Below, piece after piece: positions 36,844-44,373 of a DNA stretch of 64,000 nt. The position numbers and the translations under genes were made by a program. The notes under the pieces are model-generated. The model did no database searches and had not been told where the DNA came from. It saw only the letters and a list, made by a program, of their open reading frames with translations. How positions within the stretch are numbered: position 1 is the first letter of the stretch; each line of letters begins with the position of its first letter. Source of the stretch: Pleomorphomonas oryzae DSM 16300. GTDB lineage: Bacteria; Pseudomonadota; Alphaproteobacteria; Rhizobiales; Pleomorphomonadaceae. The stretch is from contig NZ_AUHB01000002.1 of NCBI RefSeq assembly GCF_000422965.1, positions 445,325 to 509,324 on the forward strand. The letters are read 5' to 3'.

Positions 36844-37731
36844 TCACTCGGCCGCCTCGCGAAAGGGCATGGCCTGTCGACGTCGCAATTTCGGCGGCAC
36901 GCCATAGGCCTTCTTGAAAGCGGTCGCAAAGCTCGACGGGGCCGAGTAGCCAGCCATGAAGGCGGCGCAGGCGATGCTGACGCCCCGATTGTCGAGAGCG
37001 TCGCGGGCGGCATCGAGGCGGCGGCGGCGCACGAAGTCGAACACCGTCATGCCGTAGAGTTCCTTGAAGCATCGTTGAACGACGCTGACCGACGCACCGA
37101 CAGCCTGGGCGACGCTATCGATGGTGAGCGGCTCGTTGAGGTGATCGAGCAGGAAGATGCGGATGCGGTCGCCGAGCAGCGCTTGGGCTGAACGGGGAAG
37201 CACGTTTTCCTCGCGCCGTAGCGCCAATGTGCTGAGCGTCACGCAGATCAAATCGAAGGCCCGAGCGCGTCGGTAGAGCGGCAGCGCCTCGCGCGGCAGC
37301 CAGGCCGGCGGCTCGGTAGCGAGCTTGGCGAGGCGAATACTGTCATCGTCAAGCCGCCAGATGTGGCTGCTGCCGTGACCGGCCAGAAAAGCGGCAAGCG
37401 AGTCGCCGTGGCCGCCCCCTTCAAGGTCGAGTGTTGAAGCCCAGTCGCTCGGGGTCTTGATTGTCAGCTTGCCCAGCCGATCTTCTGAGCCAGCGATCTG
37501 CGCCAGGCGCGCCGGGCGGGTTAGCGAGAACGCCAGGGCCACCGGACCGCCATCGGCGGAAACATCGAATGGCTGGTCATCGATCTCGAAGCGCTCCCAG
37601 CCATGAAGATAGACCATGAGACGGAAGCCCGGCTGAATCTCGCGCGCCGGCCGTGGGCCGGCGACCACCGGCGTGAGCCGACAAGCCAGCGAGATGCCAT
37701 CGTGTTCCGATGTCGCCACCGACAGTTCCAT
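36844..37731 (-). CDS. AraC-family transcriptional regulator
   Basis: 295-residue regulator. The C-terminal double helix-turn-helix spans about residues 185-285, with TIDSVAQAVGASVSVVQRCFKELYGMTVFDFVRRRRLDAARDAL and ACAAFMAGYSAPSSFATAFKKAYGVPP. The N-terminal 180 residues are beta-rich (GFRLMVYLHGWERFEIDDQPFDVSADGGP). This arrangement is like PchR-type regulators of siderophore uptake. It diverges from a unit containing exbB-exbD-tonB, so control of TonB-dependent uptake is plausible, but no receptor gene is present. Confidence 0.82.
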   Translation of the reverse strand: MELSVATSEHDGISLACRLTPVVAGPRPAREIQPGFRLMVYLHGWERFEIDDQPFDVSADGGPVALAFSLTRPARLAQIAGSEDRLGKLTIKTPSDWASTLDLEGGGHGDSLAAFLAGHGSSHIWRLDDDSIRLAKLATEPPAWLPREALPLYRRARAFDLICVTLSTLALRREENVLPRSAQALLGDRIRIFLLDHLNEPLTIDSVAQAVGASVSVVQRCFKELYGMTVFDFVRRRRLDAARDALDNRGVSIACAAFMAGYSAPSSFATAFKKAYGVPPKLRRRQAMPFREAAE

Positions 37732-38100
37732 GACGCACCCAATGCCCCGTATCAGCGACGTCGTGACATCCCCGGCTGTTTGGGAGAAAGAAACCGCCGT
37801 TTTCGCTGAAGCCCTTGCCGTCGACAGCTTCCCATCCGCTTGTTTATATACATGATAAAACGAGTCAAGTTTAAGGGAAACCCCTCATGCGATTGATTTG
37901 CAGTTGCATGTTGGTAGGCGGGTCGGGTTCAAATGGCTGATAAAATAGAGATTTTCTCAAGGGGTCGGCGGGGCTATCCGCGAGCGAAGCCTGACATTGG
38001 CATCGCGATGCGTTTGTAGCCGAGGCAACTATCGACTGCTTTCTGGCTGCGTCCGAACGGCCGCGCTTTGCCTTCTGTGCTTCTCCCGGACTGACCGCTC
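37732..38100. other. Divergent region between araC-type gene and the tonB unit
   Basis: 369 bases. No gene. An AT-rich patch near 37840-37885 (TATATACATGATAAAA) probably holds a promoter. I see no match to an Irr (ICE) or classic Fur box. Confidence 0.4.
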
Positions 38101-38538
38101 ATGACTCTGCAACGTCTCCTCCATCTCGTCCCGACCCTTGTTTTGCTGTCGGCCTCGCCAACGCTCGCCCAATCGGGTCCTACTCCTGGTGGCGCCTTTT
38201 CCCTTGAGCTGAACCGGCTGGATGGGGTCGATGACAGCTGCCGGGTGACACTGGTCGAAAGGAACGGAACGGCGTCCTCCTTTTCAGTCCTCAAGCTCGA
38301 TCTCGTGGTGTTCGACGAAGAGGGCATCGTGACCAAGCGGGTCGGTGTGGATGCCGGTCCCCTCAAGGTCGGCCGCACGACGGTCAAGACCTTCGACCTC
38401 AAGGGGCTTGCCTGCAATAGCGTCGGTCGCGTGCTGATCAACGACATATTGTCCTGCGAGGCGGAGGGGATCGCTCCCGACATCTGCCTTGATGTGGTGG
38501 AGCCGCGCTCGCGCGTATCGGCCACTTTCGACAAGTGA
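38101..38538 (+). CDS. Exported protein upstream of exbB, unknown function
   Basis: 145-residue protein with a Sec signal peptide (LLHLVPTLVLLSASPTLAQ, cleavage before SGPTPGG). The mature beta-rich domain contains DDSCRVTLVERN, KLDLVVFDEEG and three further Cys (LACNSVGR, ILSCEAEG, APDICLDVV), so two disulfides are possible. Proteins of this kind often precede exbB-exbD-tonB in Rhizobiales, but their role is unknown. exbB begins 7 bases after its stop. Confidence 0.75.
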   Translation: MTLQRLLHLVPTLVLLSASPTLAQSGPTPGGAFSLELNRLDGVDDSCRVTLVERNGTASSFSVLKLDLVVFDEEGIVTKRVGVDAGPLKVGRTTVKTFDLKGLACNSVGRVLINDILSCEAEGIAPDICLDVVEPRSRVSATFDK

Positions 38539-38545
38539 GGTGGCG

Positions 38546-39265
38546 ATGAACCCCGAAGCGATCGCCGCCGCCGTTACCCTGCCGCATGATCTGACACCCT
38601 TCGGCATGTTCATGGCCGCCGACCTCGTGGTGAAGGCGGTGATGACCGGTCTCATTGCCGCCTCACTGATCACCTGGGTCATCCTGGTCGGCAAGGTACT
38701 GGAACTCTCCGCTCTTGGTCGTGCGGCGCGGCGCGGCGTTGCGGTTGTTGCCGCAGAAGCCGGCATCGCCGGTCTGGCGCGTCAGCCTCGTCTGCCTGCG
38801 CCGCTTGCTGCCATGCTCGCCGAGATCGGTGAGGAGGTTGCCCAAACGGGCACCGGCAAAGCTCTCGGCGGTCTCGTCGAGCGGGTGCGTTCACGCCTTT
38901 CCCGCCTTGAGGCTGCGGCCGGCCGACGAGCGATGGTCGGCACGGGCCTCCTCGCCACCATCGGCTCGACGGCGCCCTTCGTCGGCCTGTTCGGTACCGT
39001 CTGGGGTATCATGAACGCCTTCGTCGGCATTTCCGAGAGCCAGACCACCAATCTCGCGGTGGTGGCGCCGGGCATCGCTGAAGCGCTTCTGGCAACTGCG
39101 ACCGGCCTCGTTGCCGCCATTCCGGCGGTGGTGGTCTACAACCACCTCGCCCGCCGCACGGCAGCATTCCGCGCCGAAATGACCGACCTCTCCGAAGGGC
39201 TCATCCGCACGCTGTCGCGCGATCTCGAAACCGGCCGGCTCGACGTCGGCTCCCTCAACCGATGA
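38546..39265 (+). CDS. exbB: TonB-system energy transducer ExbB
   Basis: 239-residue MotA/TolQ/ExbB proton-channel protein with three membrane helices: one near residues 25-50 and two in the C-terminal half (LLATIGSTAPFVGLFGTVWGIMNAFVGI and APGIAEALLATATGLVAAIPAVVVYN). These are the hallmark ExbB segments. It forms the ion channel with ExbD that drives TonB. GAGGTGGCG precedes the ATG at 38546. Confidence 0.94.
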   Translation: MNPEAIAAAVTLPHDLTPFGMFMAADLVVKAVMTGLIAASLITWVILVGKVLELSALGRAARRGVAVVAAEAGIAGLARQPRLPAPLAAMLAEIGEEVAQTGTGKALGGLVERVRSRLSRLEAAAGRRAMVGTGLLATIGSTAPFVGLFGTVWGIMNAFVGISESQTTNLAVVAPGIAEALLATATGLVAAIPAVVVYNHLARRTAAFRAEMTDLSEGLIRTLSRDLETGRLDVGSLNR

Positions 39266-39315
39266 CGAGGCACCCGGCTGGGTGTGCCCCGTCCGGTGTC
39301 CCAAGGAGGCCTGCC

Positions 39316-39741
39316 ATGGCTGCCCGACTCGACGATGGTTCCGATCTTGCCGAGAACCACGAAATCAACGTGACGCCGTTCATCGATGTGATGCTGGTGC
39401 TGCTCATCATCTTCATGGTGGCGGCGCCGCTGGCCACCGTCGATGTGCCGGTCGATCTTCCCGGTTCGACAGCGGCGGCGACTCCACGACCGGAAAAGCC
39501 CCTCTTCGTGACCGTCGGCAGCGATCTTTCGATCAGCGTCGGCGAGGAGAAGGTGGAGTGGAATGCGCTGGCCAGCCGCCTCGACGCGGCGACCGGCGGC
39601 GACAAGGGCGAGCGCATCTTTCTGAGAGCCGACAAGACCGTGGCCTACGGCGATCTTGCGGCGGCGATGAACCTGCTGAGGTCGGCCGGCTATCTCAAGG
39701 TGGCGCTGGTGGGTATCGAGCAGGCCGCCACGGGCAGCTAA
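39316..39741 (+). CDS. exbD: TonB-system protein ExbD
   Basis: 141-residue protein with one membrane helix carrying the proton-relay Asp (NVTPFIDVMLVLLIIFMVAAPLA), followed by a periplasmic domain typical of ExbD (VGEEKVEW..., FLRADKTVAYGDLAAAMNLL). AAGGAGG before the ATG at 39316 decides the start; the frame extends back into exbB. Confidence 0.94.
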   Translation: MAARLDDGSDLAENHEINVTPFIDVMLVLLIIFMVAAPLATVDVPVDLPGSTAAATPRPEKPLFVTVGSDLSISVGEEKVEWNALASRLDAATGGDKGERIFLRADKTVAYGDLAAAMNLLRSAGYLKVALVGIEQAATGS

Positions 39742-39774
39742 TCACTGGCCGGAATAACAGATCGAACCAACCGA

Positions 39775-40641
39775 ATGGATATGAGTTCCCCACCGATAAC
39801 CGGGCTTCTGTCGTGGCGGTCCGGCCTGATGCGCTGGTCGCTGGCCGGTGCGTTTGGTCTGGCGCTGCATGGGGCAGCGCTCTGGTGGCTGGTTCCCGCC
39901 ACCAATCCGGCCGCGGCAGTGGCGGCGCCGGAGGCGATGGTGATGATCGATCTGCCACCCGAACCGGAGTTGCCGCCGCTTGAGAGCGTCGAACAGGCGG
40001 CTGTCGAGGAAGTGGAGCAGGTTCCGCCTGAGGAAGTGGTCGCACAACCGCCCGAGCCGGAACTCGCGGAAGCACTGCCAAAACCGGAGGAGATGCCACC
40101 TGACGAGCCGGTGGAGGAACTCGCCAATATTCTGCCTGAGCCGGTGGAACCGCCGCTTTCAGAGCCGGAGGTGCTGCCACCGTCGGAGGTCGCCGTCCCG
40201 CTGCCGCCCATTCCGCCGCCGGAGATGATCGAGACCACTGAGGTGAAGTCCAAACCCGAGCCTAGGAAACCCGACCGCAAGAGGCCTCCGCTAAAGAAAC
40301 CGACCGAGGCCCAGCCGACACCACCGGCCGATGCGCAAGCCGCCGGTGCTGGCGCGGGACGAGAGGTGGTTGACGCGCTCGCAGCCTACCGCAGCTCCGT
40401 CCGGCGGGCGATCGTCGGCAACCGCCGGGCGAGCGATGCCGATGGCGCGATCGGCCGGGCAACGGTGTCGCTGTCGATCGGCCGCGATGGTTCGATCATC
40501 GGCCTCTCGGTCGGTGGTGGCCCCGCCGTCGCTGCGGCTGCCGAACGCCTCATTCGTCGCGTCGGCAGCTTCCCGCCTGTTCCGCAGGCTCTCGACGCGC
40601 CATTCAGTGTCACCGTCCCCATCGAGTTCAAAGCCGAGTAA
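39775..40641 (+). CDS. tonB: TonB energy-transducing protein
   Basis: 288-residue TonB. One N-terminal membrane anchor (AGAFGLALHGAALWWLVPA) is followed by about 110 residues of Pro/Glu-rich spacer (PPEPELPPLESV...PEPVEPPLSEPEVLPP), then a Lys/Pro stretch and the C-terminal TonB domain (YRSSVRRAIVGNRR...GRATVSLSIGRDGSIIGLSV...FSVTVPIEFKAE). It spans the periplasm to energise outer-membrane receptors. No ribosome site is obvious for ATG 39775; ATG 39781 is equally possible. Confidence 0.93.
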   Translation: MDMSSPPITGLLSWRSGLMRWSLAGAFGLALHGAALWWLVPATNPAAAVAAPEAMVMIDLPPEPELPPLESVEQAAVEEVEQVPPEEVVAQPPEPELAEALPKPEEMPPDEPVEELANILPEPVEPPLSEPEVLPPSEVAVPLPPIPPPEMIETTEVKSKPEPRKPDRKRPPLKKPTEAQPTPPADAQAAGAGAGREVVDALAAYRSSVRRAIVGNRRASDADGAIGRATVSLSIGRDGSIIGLSVGGGPAVAAAAERLIRRVGSFPPVPQALDAPFSVTVPIEFKAE

Positions 40642-40759
40642 GGGCGAACCCGGTGATGTTTATAACGTTAAGGTTGAAATAAGCTTCTGGTTGTTTCCTG
40701 TTGTCCCGGGGAATTGGGGTGGAGCATCTTGCCGCCCGAGCACCGGGGGATTCTGAATT

Positions 40760-41812
40760 ATGGCTTTGGTCGACACGCCGTCGATGGCGGCGGAGCGTTT
40801 CGAGCGCGCTTCCTTCAACGGCAGCGCTACCGAGTATTTCGGCATCTGGATCGTCAATATCCTGCTGACCATCCTGACGCTTGGCATCTACTCCGCTTGG
40901 GCCAAGGTGCGCCGCAAGCGCTACTTTTACGGCAATACCGTTCTTCTCGACCGGGCGTTCGAGTATCACGCCAAGGGCAGCCAAATCTTCATTGGCCGCC
41001 TGATCGTCATCGGTGCGCTTGTCGTCATCAACGTGCTCGGCGTCATCCATCCGCTCTTTTCTCTGGTGAGCTGGCTGGCGATCGTGATCGGGCTTCCCTG
41101 GCTCATCAGGCGCAGCCTGCGCTTCAATGCCCGGGTGACCAGCTATCGCAATGTCAGGTTCGATTTCGTCGGATCGACTGGCGGCGCCTTCGTGGCCGTG
41201 ACGCTGGGTGGCATGGTTGCTTTCCTCTCCCTCGGCTTTCTCGCGCCCCTGGCAAGCCGCTGGCTGTGGCGCTACATGCTCAACAATCTCCGCTATGGCG
41301 ACCGGGCTTTCAGCGTCAATCTGCGCCTCGGTGCACTTTATCGCGCCTGGCTGCTGCCCGCCCTGATGTTCGTTCTGGGAGGTATTATCTTCGTAGCCCT
41401 CTTCATGCTTGTGAGTCCGCAGGTTGGCGGTGCCGTGACGGGATTGAACGTCGTTATGTCGTTTTTTCCGTTTCTTCTGCTTCTCGTCTATGGCTTGATT
41501 GGTCTCGTTTATCGGACGGGCGTGCGCAACGTCGCTCTATCGGCGGCGCTGCTGGATGGCCGCCATGAGTTGCTGAGCGATATTCCCCGGCTGCAGTACG
41601 CCTGGATTATTATCTCCAATGTCTTGGTGACCATTCTAACGTGCGGCCTTATGCGCCCATGGGCCGCGGTCCGCACGGCGCGCTTCACGAACGAGCACAC
41701 CGGTATCCGCACCCACGGCGATCTGGGCGAAATCTTCTCCGAGATCGAGGCGAGCGGTTCGGCGATCTCCGCCGAGTACATCGATATGGAAGGCTTCGAT
41801 TTTGGCTTCTGA
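40760..41812 (+). CDS. DUF898 (YjgN-like) membrane protein
   Basis: 350-residue polytopic membrane protein of the YjgN/DUF898 family, with the typical repeats ASFNGSATEYFGIWIVNILLTILTLGIYSAWAKVRRKRYFYGNT and LGFLAPLASRWLWRYMLNNLRYGDRAF. It appears to have six to eight helices. Function unknown. Its stop overlaps the start of the following M48 peptidase gene, so the two are probably translated together. Confidence 0.85.
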   Translation: MALVDTPSMAAERFERASFNGSATEYFGIWIVNILLTILTLGIYSAWAKVRRKRYFYGNTVLLDRAFEYHAKGSQIFIGRLIVIGALVVINVLGVIHPLFSLVSWLAIVIGLPWLIRRSLRFNARVTSYRNVRFDFVGSTGGAFVAVTLGGMVAFLSLGFLAPLASRWLWRYMLNNLRYGDRAFSVNLRLGALYRAWLLPALMFVLGGIIFVALFMLVSPQVGGAVTGLNVVMSFFPFLLLLVYGLIGLVYRTGVRNVALSAALLDGRHELLSDIPRLQYAWIIISNVLVTILTCGLMRPWAAVRTARFTNEHTGIRTHGDLGEIFSEIEASGSAISAEYIDMEGFDFGF

Positions 41813-42863
41813 GGAATCGATCGCTGTCGGCGAGTGGTATCAGCCCAACTCCAGCCGTTCGATTCCGGCCCGACTTCGGGAGGACGGAGACGGGCTGGCA
41901 GTTGCCGCCGGGGATTCGATCCTTGCCATGGCGGTTTGGGAGAAAATCGAGGTCAGCCCACGGGTCGGCTCGATCCCGCGCCGGTTGACTTTCCCGGATG
42001 GCTCCGTCTTCGAAACACGTGACAATGATGGTATCGACGTCTGGCTTCGCCAGCACAAGGGAGTGCGCACCGGCTTCATCCATGGCCTGGAAGCCTTTCG
42101 TCCTCGGCTCGTCGCCTTTGCGGTCGCCGTCATCCTATTCGCCGGTTTGATCTATCGGTTTGCCGTTCCCGCGCTGGTCGAGGTAGCGGTCTTGGTGACG
42201 CCGTCCTTTGTGCCGGAAATGATCGGCTCGGGTGTGCTGGCTTCCCTCGACCGGACCGTGCTCAGCCCTTCGCACCTGCCCGAGGAGAAGAAGCAGGCGA
42301 TCGAAGCTGGCTTTGAAAGGCTTGCCGCCGTATCTGAAGGTGGCAAAGGCGGCTATAAGCTTGAGTTCCGCGACGGGGGACCGATCGGGCCGAATGCCTT
42401 CGCTCTGCCGGACGGCAGCCTCATCGTCACCGACGATCTGGTGAAGCTTGCCGACGGCGATCAGGAAATGGTCCTGAGCGTGCTCGGTCATGAGATCGGC
42501 CATGTCGAACACCAGCATAGTCTCCGGCAACTCTATCGATCCGCTGGTATAGTTGGTCTGACCCTGCTGATCGCCGGCGATGTCGGTTCCGCGGTGCAGG
42601 ACATCCTGACGCAGGGCGGTGCCATTCTTGCCCTCAGCTACTCGCGCGACGCCGAAGCGGAGGCCGACCGGCGATCGGTCGAGATCATGCGGGCGGCCGG
42701 TTACGACGCTACCGCTCTCGCGCGATTCTTCACGCGCCTCGAAGCGGTGACCGGCGACCATAGCGAGACGAGTATGCTCTCGACCCACCCCGGCACGCCG
42801 GCGCGGCGGCAAGACGTCATCGACTATGCTCATGAGCTGGAAAGCCGCACGCCGGCAAAATAG
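41802..42863 (+). CDS. Membrane-anchored M48 family zinc metallopeptidase
   Basis: 353-residue peptidase with zinc motif LGHEIGHVEHQHS (HExxH, about residues 230-234) and a downstream Glu ligand in YSRDAEAEADRRS. One membrane helix lies before it (LVAFAVAVILFAGLIYRF, about 104-121). The N-terminal 95 residues form a soluble domain. Homologues pair with DUF898 proteins. The TTG start at 41802 lies inside the previous gene's end (11-base overlap), with GGAAGG about 10 bases upstream; there is no good ATG nearby. Confidence 0.85.
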   Translation: MASEESIAVGEWYQPNSSRSIPARLREDGDGLAVAAGDSILAMAVWEKIEVSPRVGSIPRRLTFPDGSVFETRDNDGIDVWLRQHKGVRTGFIHGLEAFRPRLVAFAVAVILFAGLIYRFAVPALVEVAVLVTPSFVPEMIGSGVLASLDRTVLSPSHLPEEKKQAIEAGFERLAAVSEGGKGGYKLEFRDGGPIGPNAFALPDGSLIVTDDLVKLADGDQEMVLSVLGHEIGHVEHQHSLRQLYRSAGIVGLTLLIAGDVGSAVQDILTQGGAILALSYSRDAEAEADRRSVEIMRAAGYDATALARFFTRLEAVTGDHSETSMLSTHPGTPARRQDVIDYAHELESRTPAK

Positions 42864-42932
42864 CGTCCCGCCGGCCACGTGATTTGACCTGTATGGCGGG
42901 GCAGTGCTGGACGATATCGCTTGAAAGTAAGT

Positions 42933-43008
42933 TGGAGGCCCCGCCCTGGATTTGAACCGAGGGGTATCAGGATTTGCAGTCCTGCGCGTAGCTCTCCGCC
43001 ACGGGGCC
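42933..43008 (-). tRNA. tRNA-Cys (GCA), structurally atypical
   Basis: 76-base tRNA with encoded CCA. Acceptor stem GGCCCCG/CGGGGCC is perfect, anticodon stem CAGGA/TCCTG encloses CTGCAAA with anticodon GCA (Cys), and discriminator U73 is as usual for Cys. The D arm is short (GCG-GAGAGCTA-CGC) and lacks the GG dinucleotide of positions 18-19. The T stem folds as six pairs with a bulged C (CCCT-c-GG / CC-AGGG) around TTCAAAT, not the usual five pairs. So it could be a diverged functional tRNA or a decaying second copy. Confidence 0.85.
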
Positions 43009-43046
43009 ATATAGGACGGCTTATACCGCCTTCGCGTATATTATTA

Positions 43047-43069
43047 GTTAAATACCGTAGATATTTAAC
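43047..43069. repeat. Inverted repeat between tRNA-Cys and the CehA-type gene
   Basis: GTTAAATA / TATTTAAC, eight-base perfect arms around ccgtaga, in an AT-rich patch. It could be the tRNA promoter region's operator or a weak terminator for the minus-strand operon ending at 43144. Confidence 0.35.
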
Positions 43070-43143
43070 CTGACTCAATGGTCTCACTTATACAGACAGG
43101 CGCCACGGCGAGCATGGGGCGTCTTTGATCGCGTCGAACATGA

Positions 43144-44370
43144 TCATTCGCCATAGATCGGGTTGGTGAACAGCTTGGGGGTTTCGCCGTGCCAGACCTC
43201 AAAACGGACGAACCGGCCGTCGAGCTGGCTCTCCAAGGTTTGATGCCCTGACACTGCCGGCTCCTGCTGAACCACGCCGCGTTCGGTGACAACGCGAATT
43301 TCGTCGCCCTTCACCAGACCATCGAAGCGAACGGCGATCGAGCTTCCCGCCGGAGAGCCATTGCCGAACATCGGCAGGCCGGCATCGGCAGGTTCGGCGG
43401 TGAGATCGTCGGCGGAGAAGGCAACGACGTTATGCCCAGCCCGCACAGCCGCGAGGAGATCGGCCATCGTCCGCGCTTCCGAGAACAGTCGGTTGGATGG
43501 ACGGCCATGCCGGCGACGGTTTTTCTGATGGAAGTCGCTGCCACCGGTGGCCGGGATGCGTTTCCCGGCCACCAGGAGCTCTTGCCAGAAAGCCAACGCG
43601 TCGACGTTGTGCGGTGCCCAGTTGCCGTTCCAGATCTCCAGCGCGTCGAAGGGCACGTCGAAGCCGGCCTGCCATTTGCCGCCGGCCGAACGCTGGAAGG
43701 GATGATTGATGACGATGGTGGCGCCGTTGGCTTTCGCCTCGATCATCTTCTCGCCAACCTCGGCCGGCGTACGGCAGCGCCAGTCGGCCACCGGCTGCAC
43801 CAGACCATGGAAGTTGGTATGCCCCCAGTAGGTGGTCAGCTCCATGGCGGGAAACACCAGGATGGCTGGGTCATCCGGCCGGATGATGTTCTGGGAGATG
43901 GTGTTGTGATCGGTGATCGACACGAAGTCGAGCCCGGCTTGACGGGCCCGATAGATGGCGTCGAGCACGGTGACGCCGCCGTCGGAGTGTTCGCTGTGAC
44001 TGTGCAGTTCGCCAACGAACCAGCGCGCCCGGCGCTCGATCAAGCGCACGCTGACATCGACCCGTGCGCCTTCGGCCACCTTGACGATGCCGAGCACCAC
44101 GTGCCAGTCGCCGGGGAGCGAACCGGCGTCATAGCCGGGCGTGGCAGAGTCACCCTCAACCGTCACATGTCCGCGCTCCGACCCCGACCAACCCCGCATG
44201 CGCCCGTTGCGGGCGAGCCCGAGATCAATCACCGAACCGGACGTGAAGGCATAAGATACTTCGATCCGCTCGATGGTTTCCGGAACCGTGAACGGCAGTT
44301 CGACGAAGGATTTGTCGCCGCCGGGAAAGTCGGTGACCGTGAAGTCGAAATGGGTACCGGCAAAGGCCAT
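43144..44370 (-). CDS. CehA/McbA-type PHP-domain metallohydrolase
   Basis: 408-residue protein. The N-terminal 120 residues are a beta-rich domain (FTVPETIERIEVSYAF...). The PHP-like metal site follows: GELHSHSEHSDGGVTVLDAI, FVSITDHNTISQ, INHPF and TGGSDFHQKN, with His/Asp ligands spaced as in CehA/McbA phosphoesterases and amidases. A last small domain ends the protein. It may hydrolyse a phosphate or carbamate ester on a glycan. It follows the GH38 gene by 3 bases, so it acts in the same pathway. Confidence 0.85.
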   Translation of the reverse strand: MAFAGTHFDFTVTDFPGGDKSFVELPFTVPETIERIEVSYAFTSGSVIDLGLARNGRMRGWSGSERGHVTVEGDSATPGYDAGSLPGDWHVVLGIVKVAEGARVDVSVRLIERRARWFVGELHSHSEHSDGGVTVLDAIYRARQAGLDFVSITDHNTISQNIIRPDDPAILVFPAMELTTYWGHTNFHGLVQPVADWRCRTPAEVGEKMIEAKANGATIVINHPFQRSAGGKWQAGFDVPFDALEIWNGNWAPHNVDALAFWQELLVAGKRIPATGGSDFHQKNRRRHGRPSNRLFSEARTMADLLAAVRAGHNVVAFSADDLTAEPADAGLPMFGNGSPAGSSIAVRFDGLVKGDEIRVVTERGVVQQEPAVSGHQTLESQLDGRFVRFEVWHGETPKLFTNPIYGE

Positions 44371-44373
44371 CGG

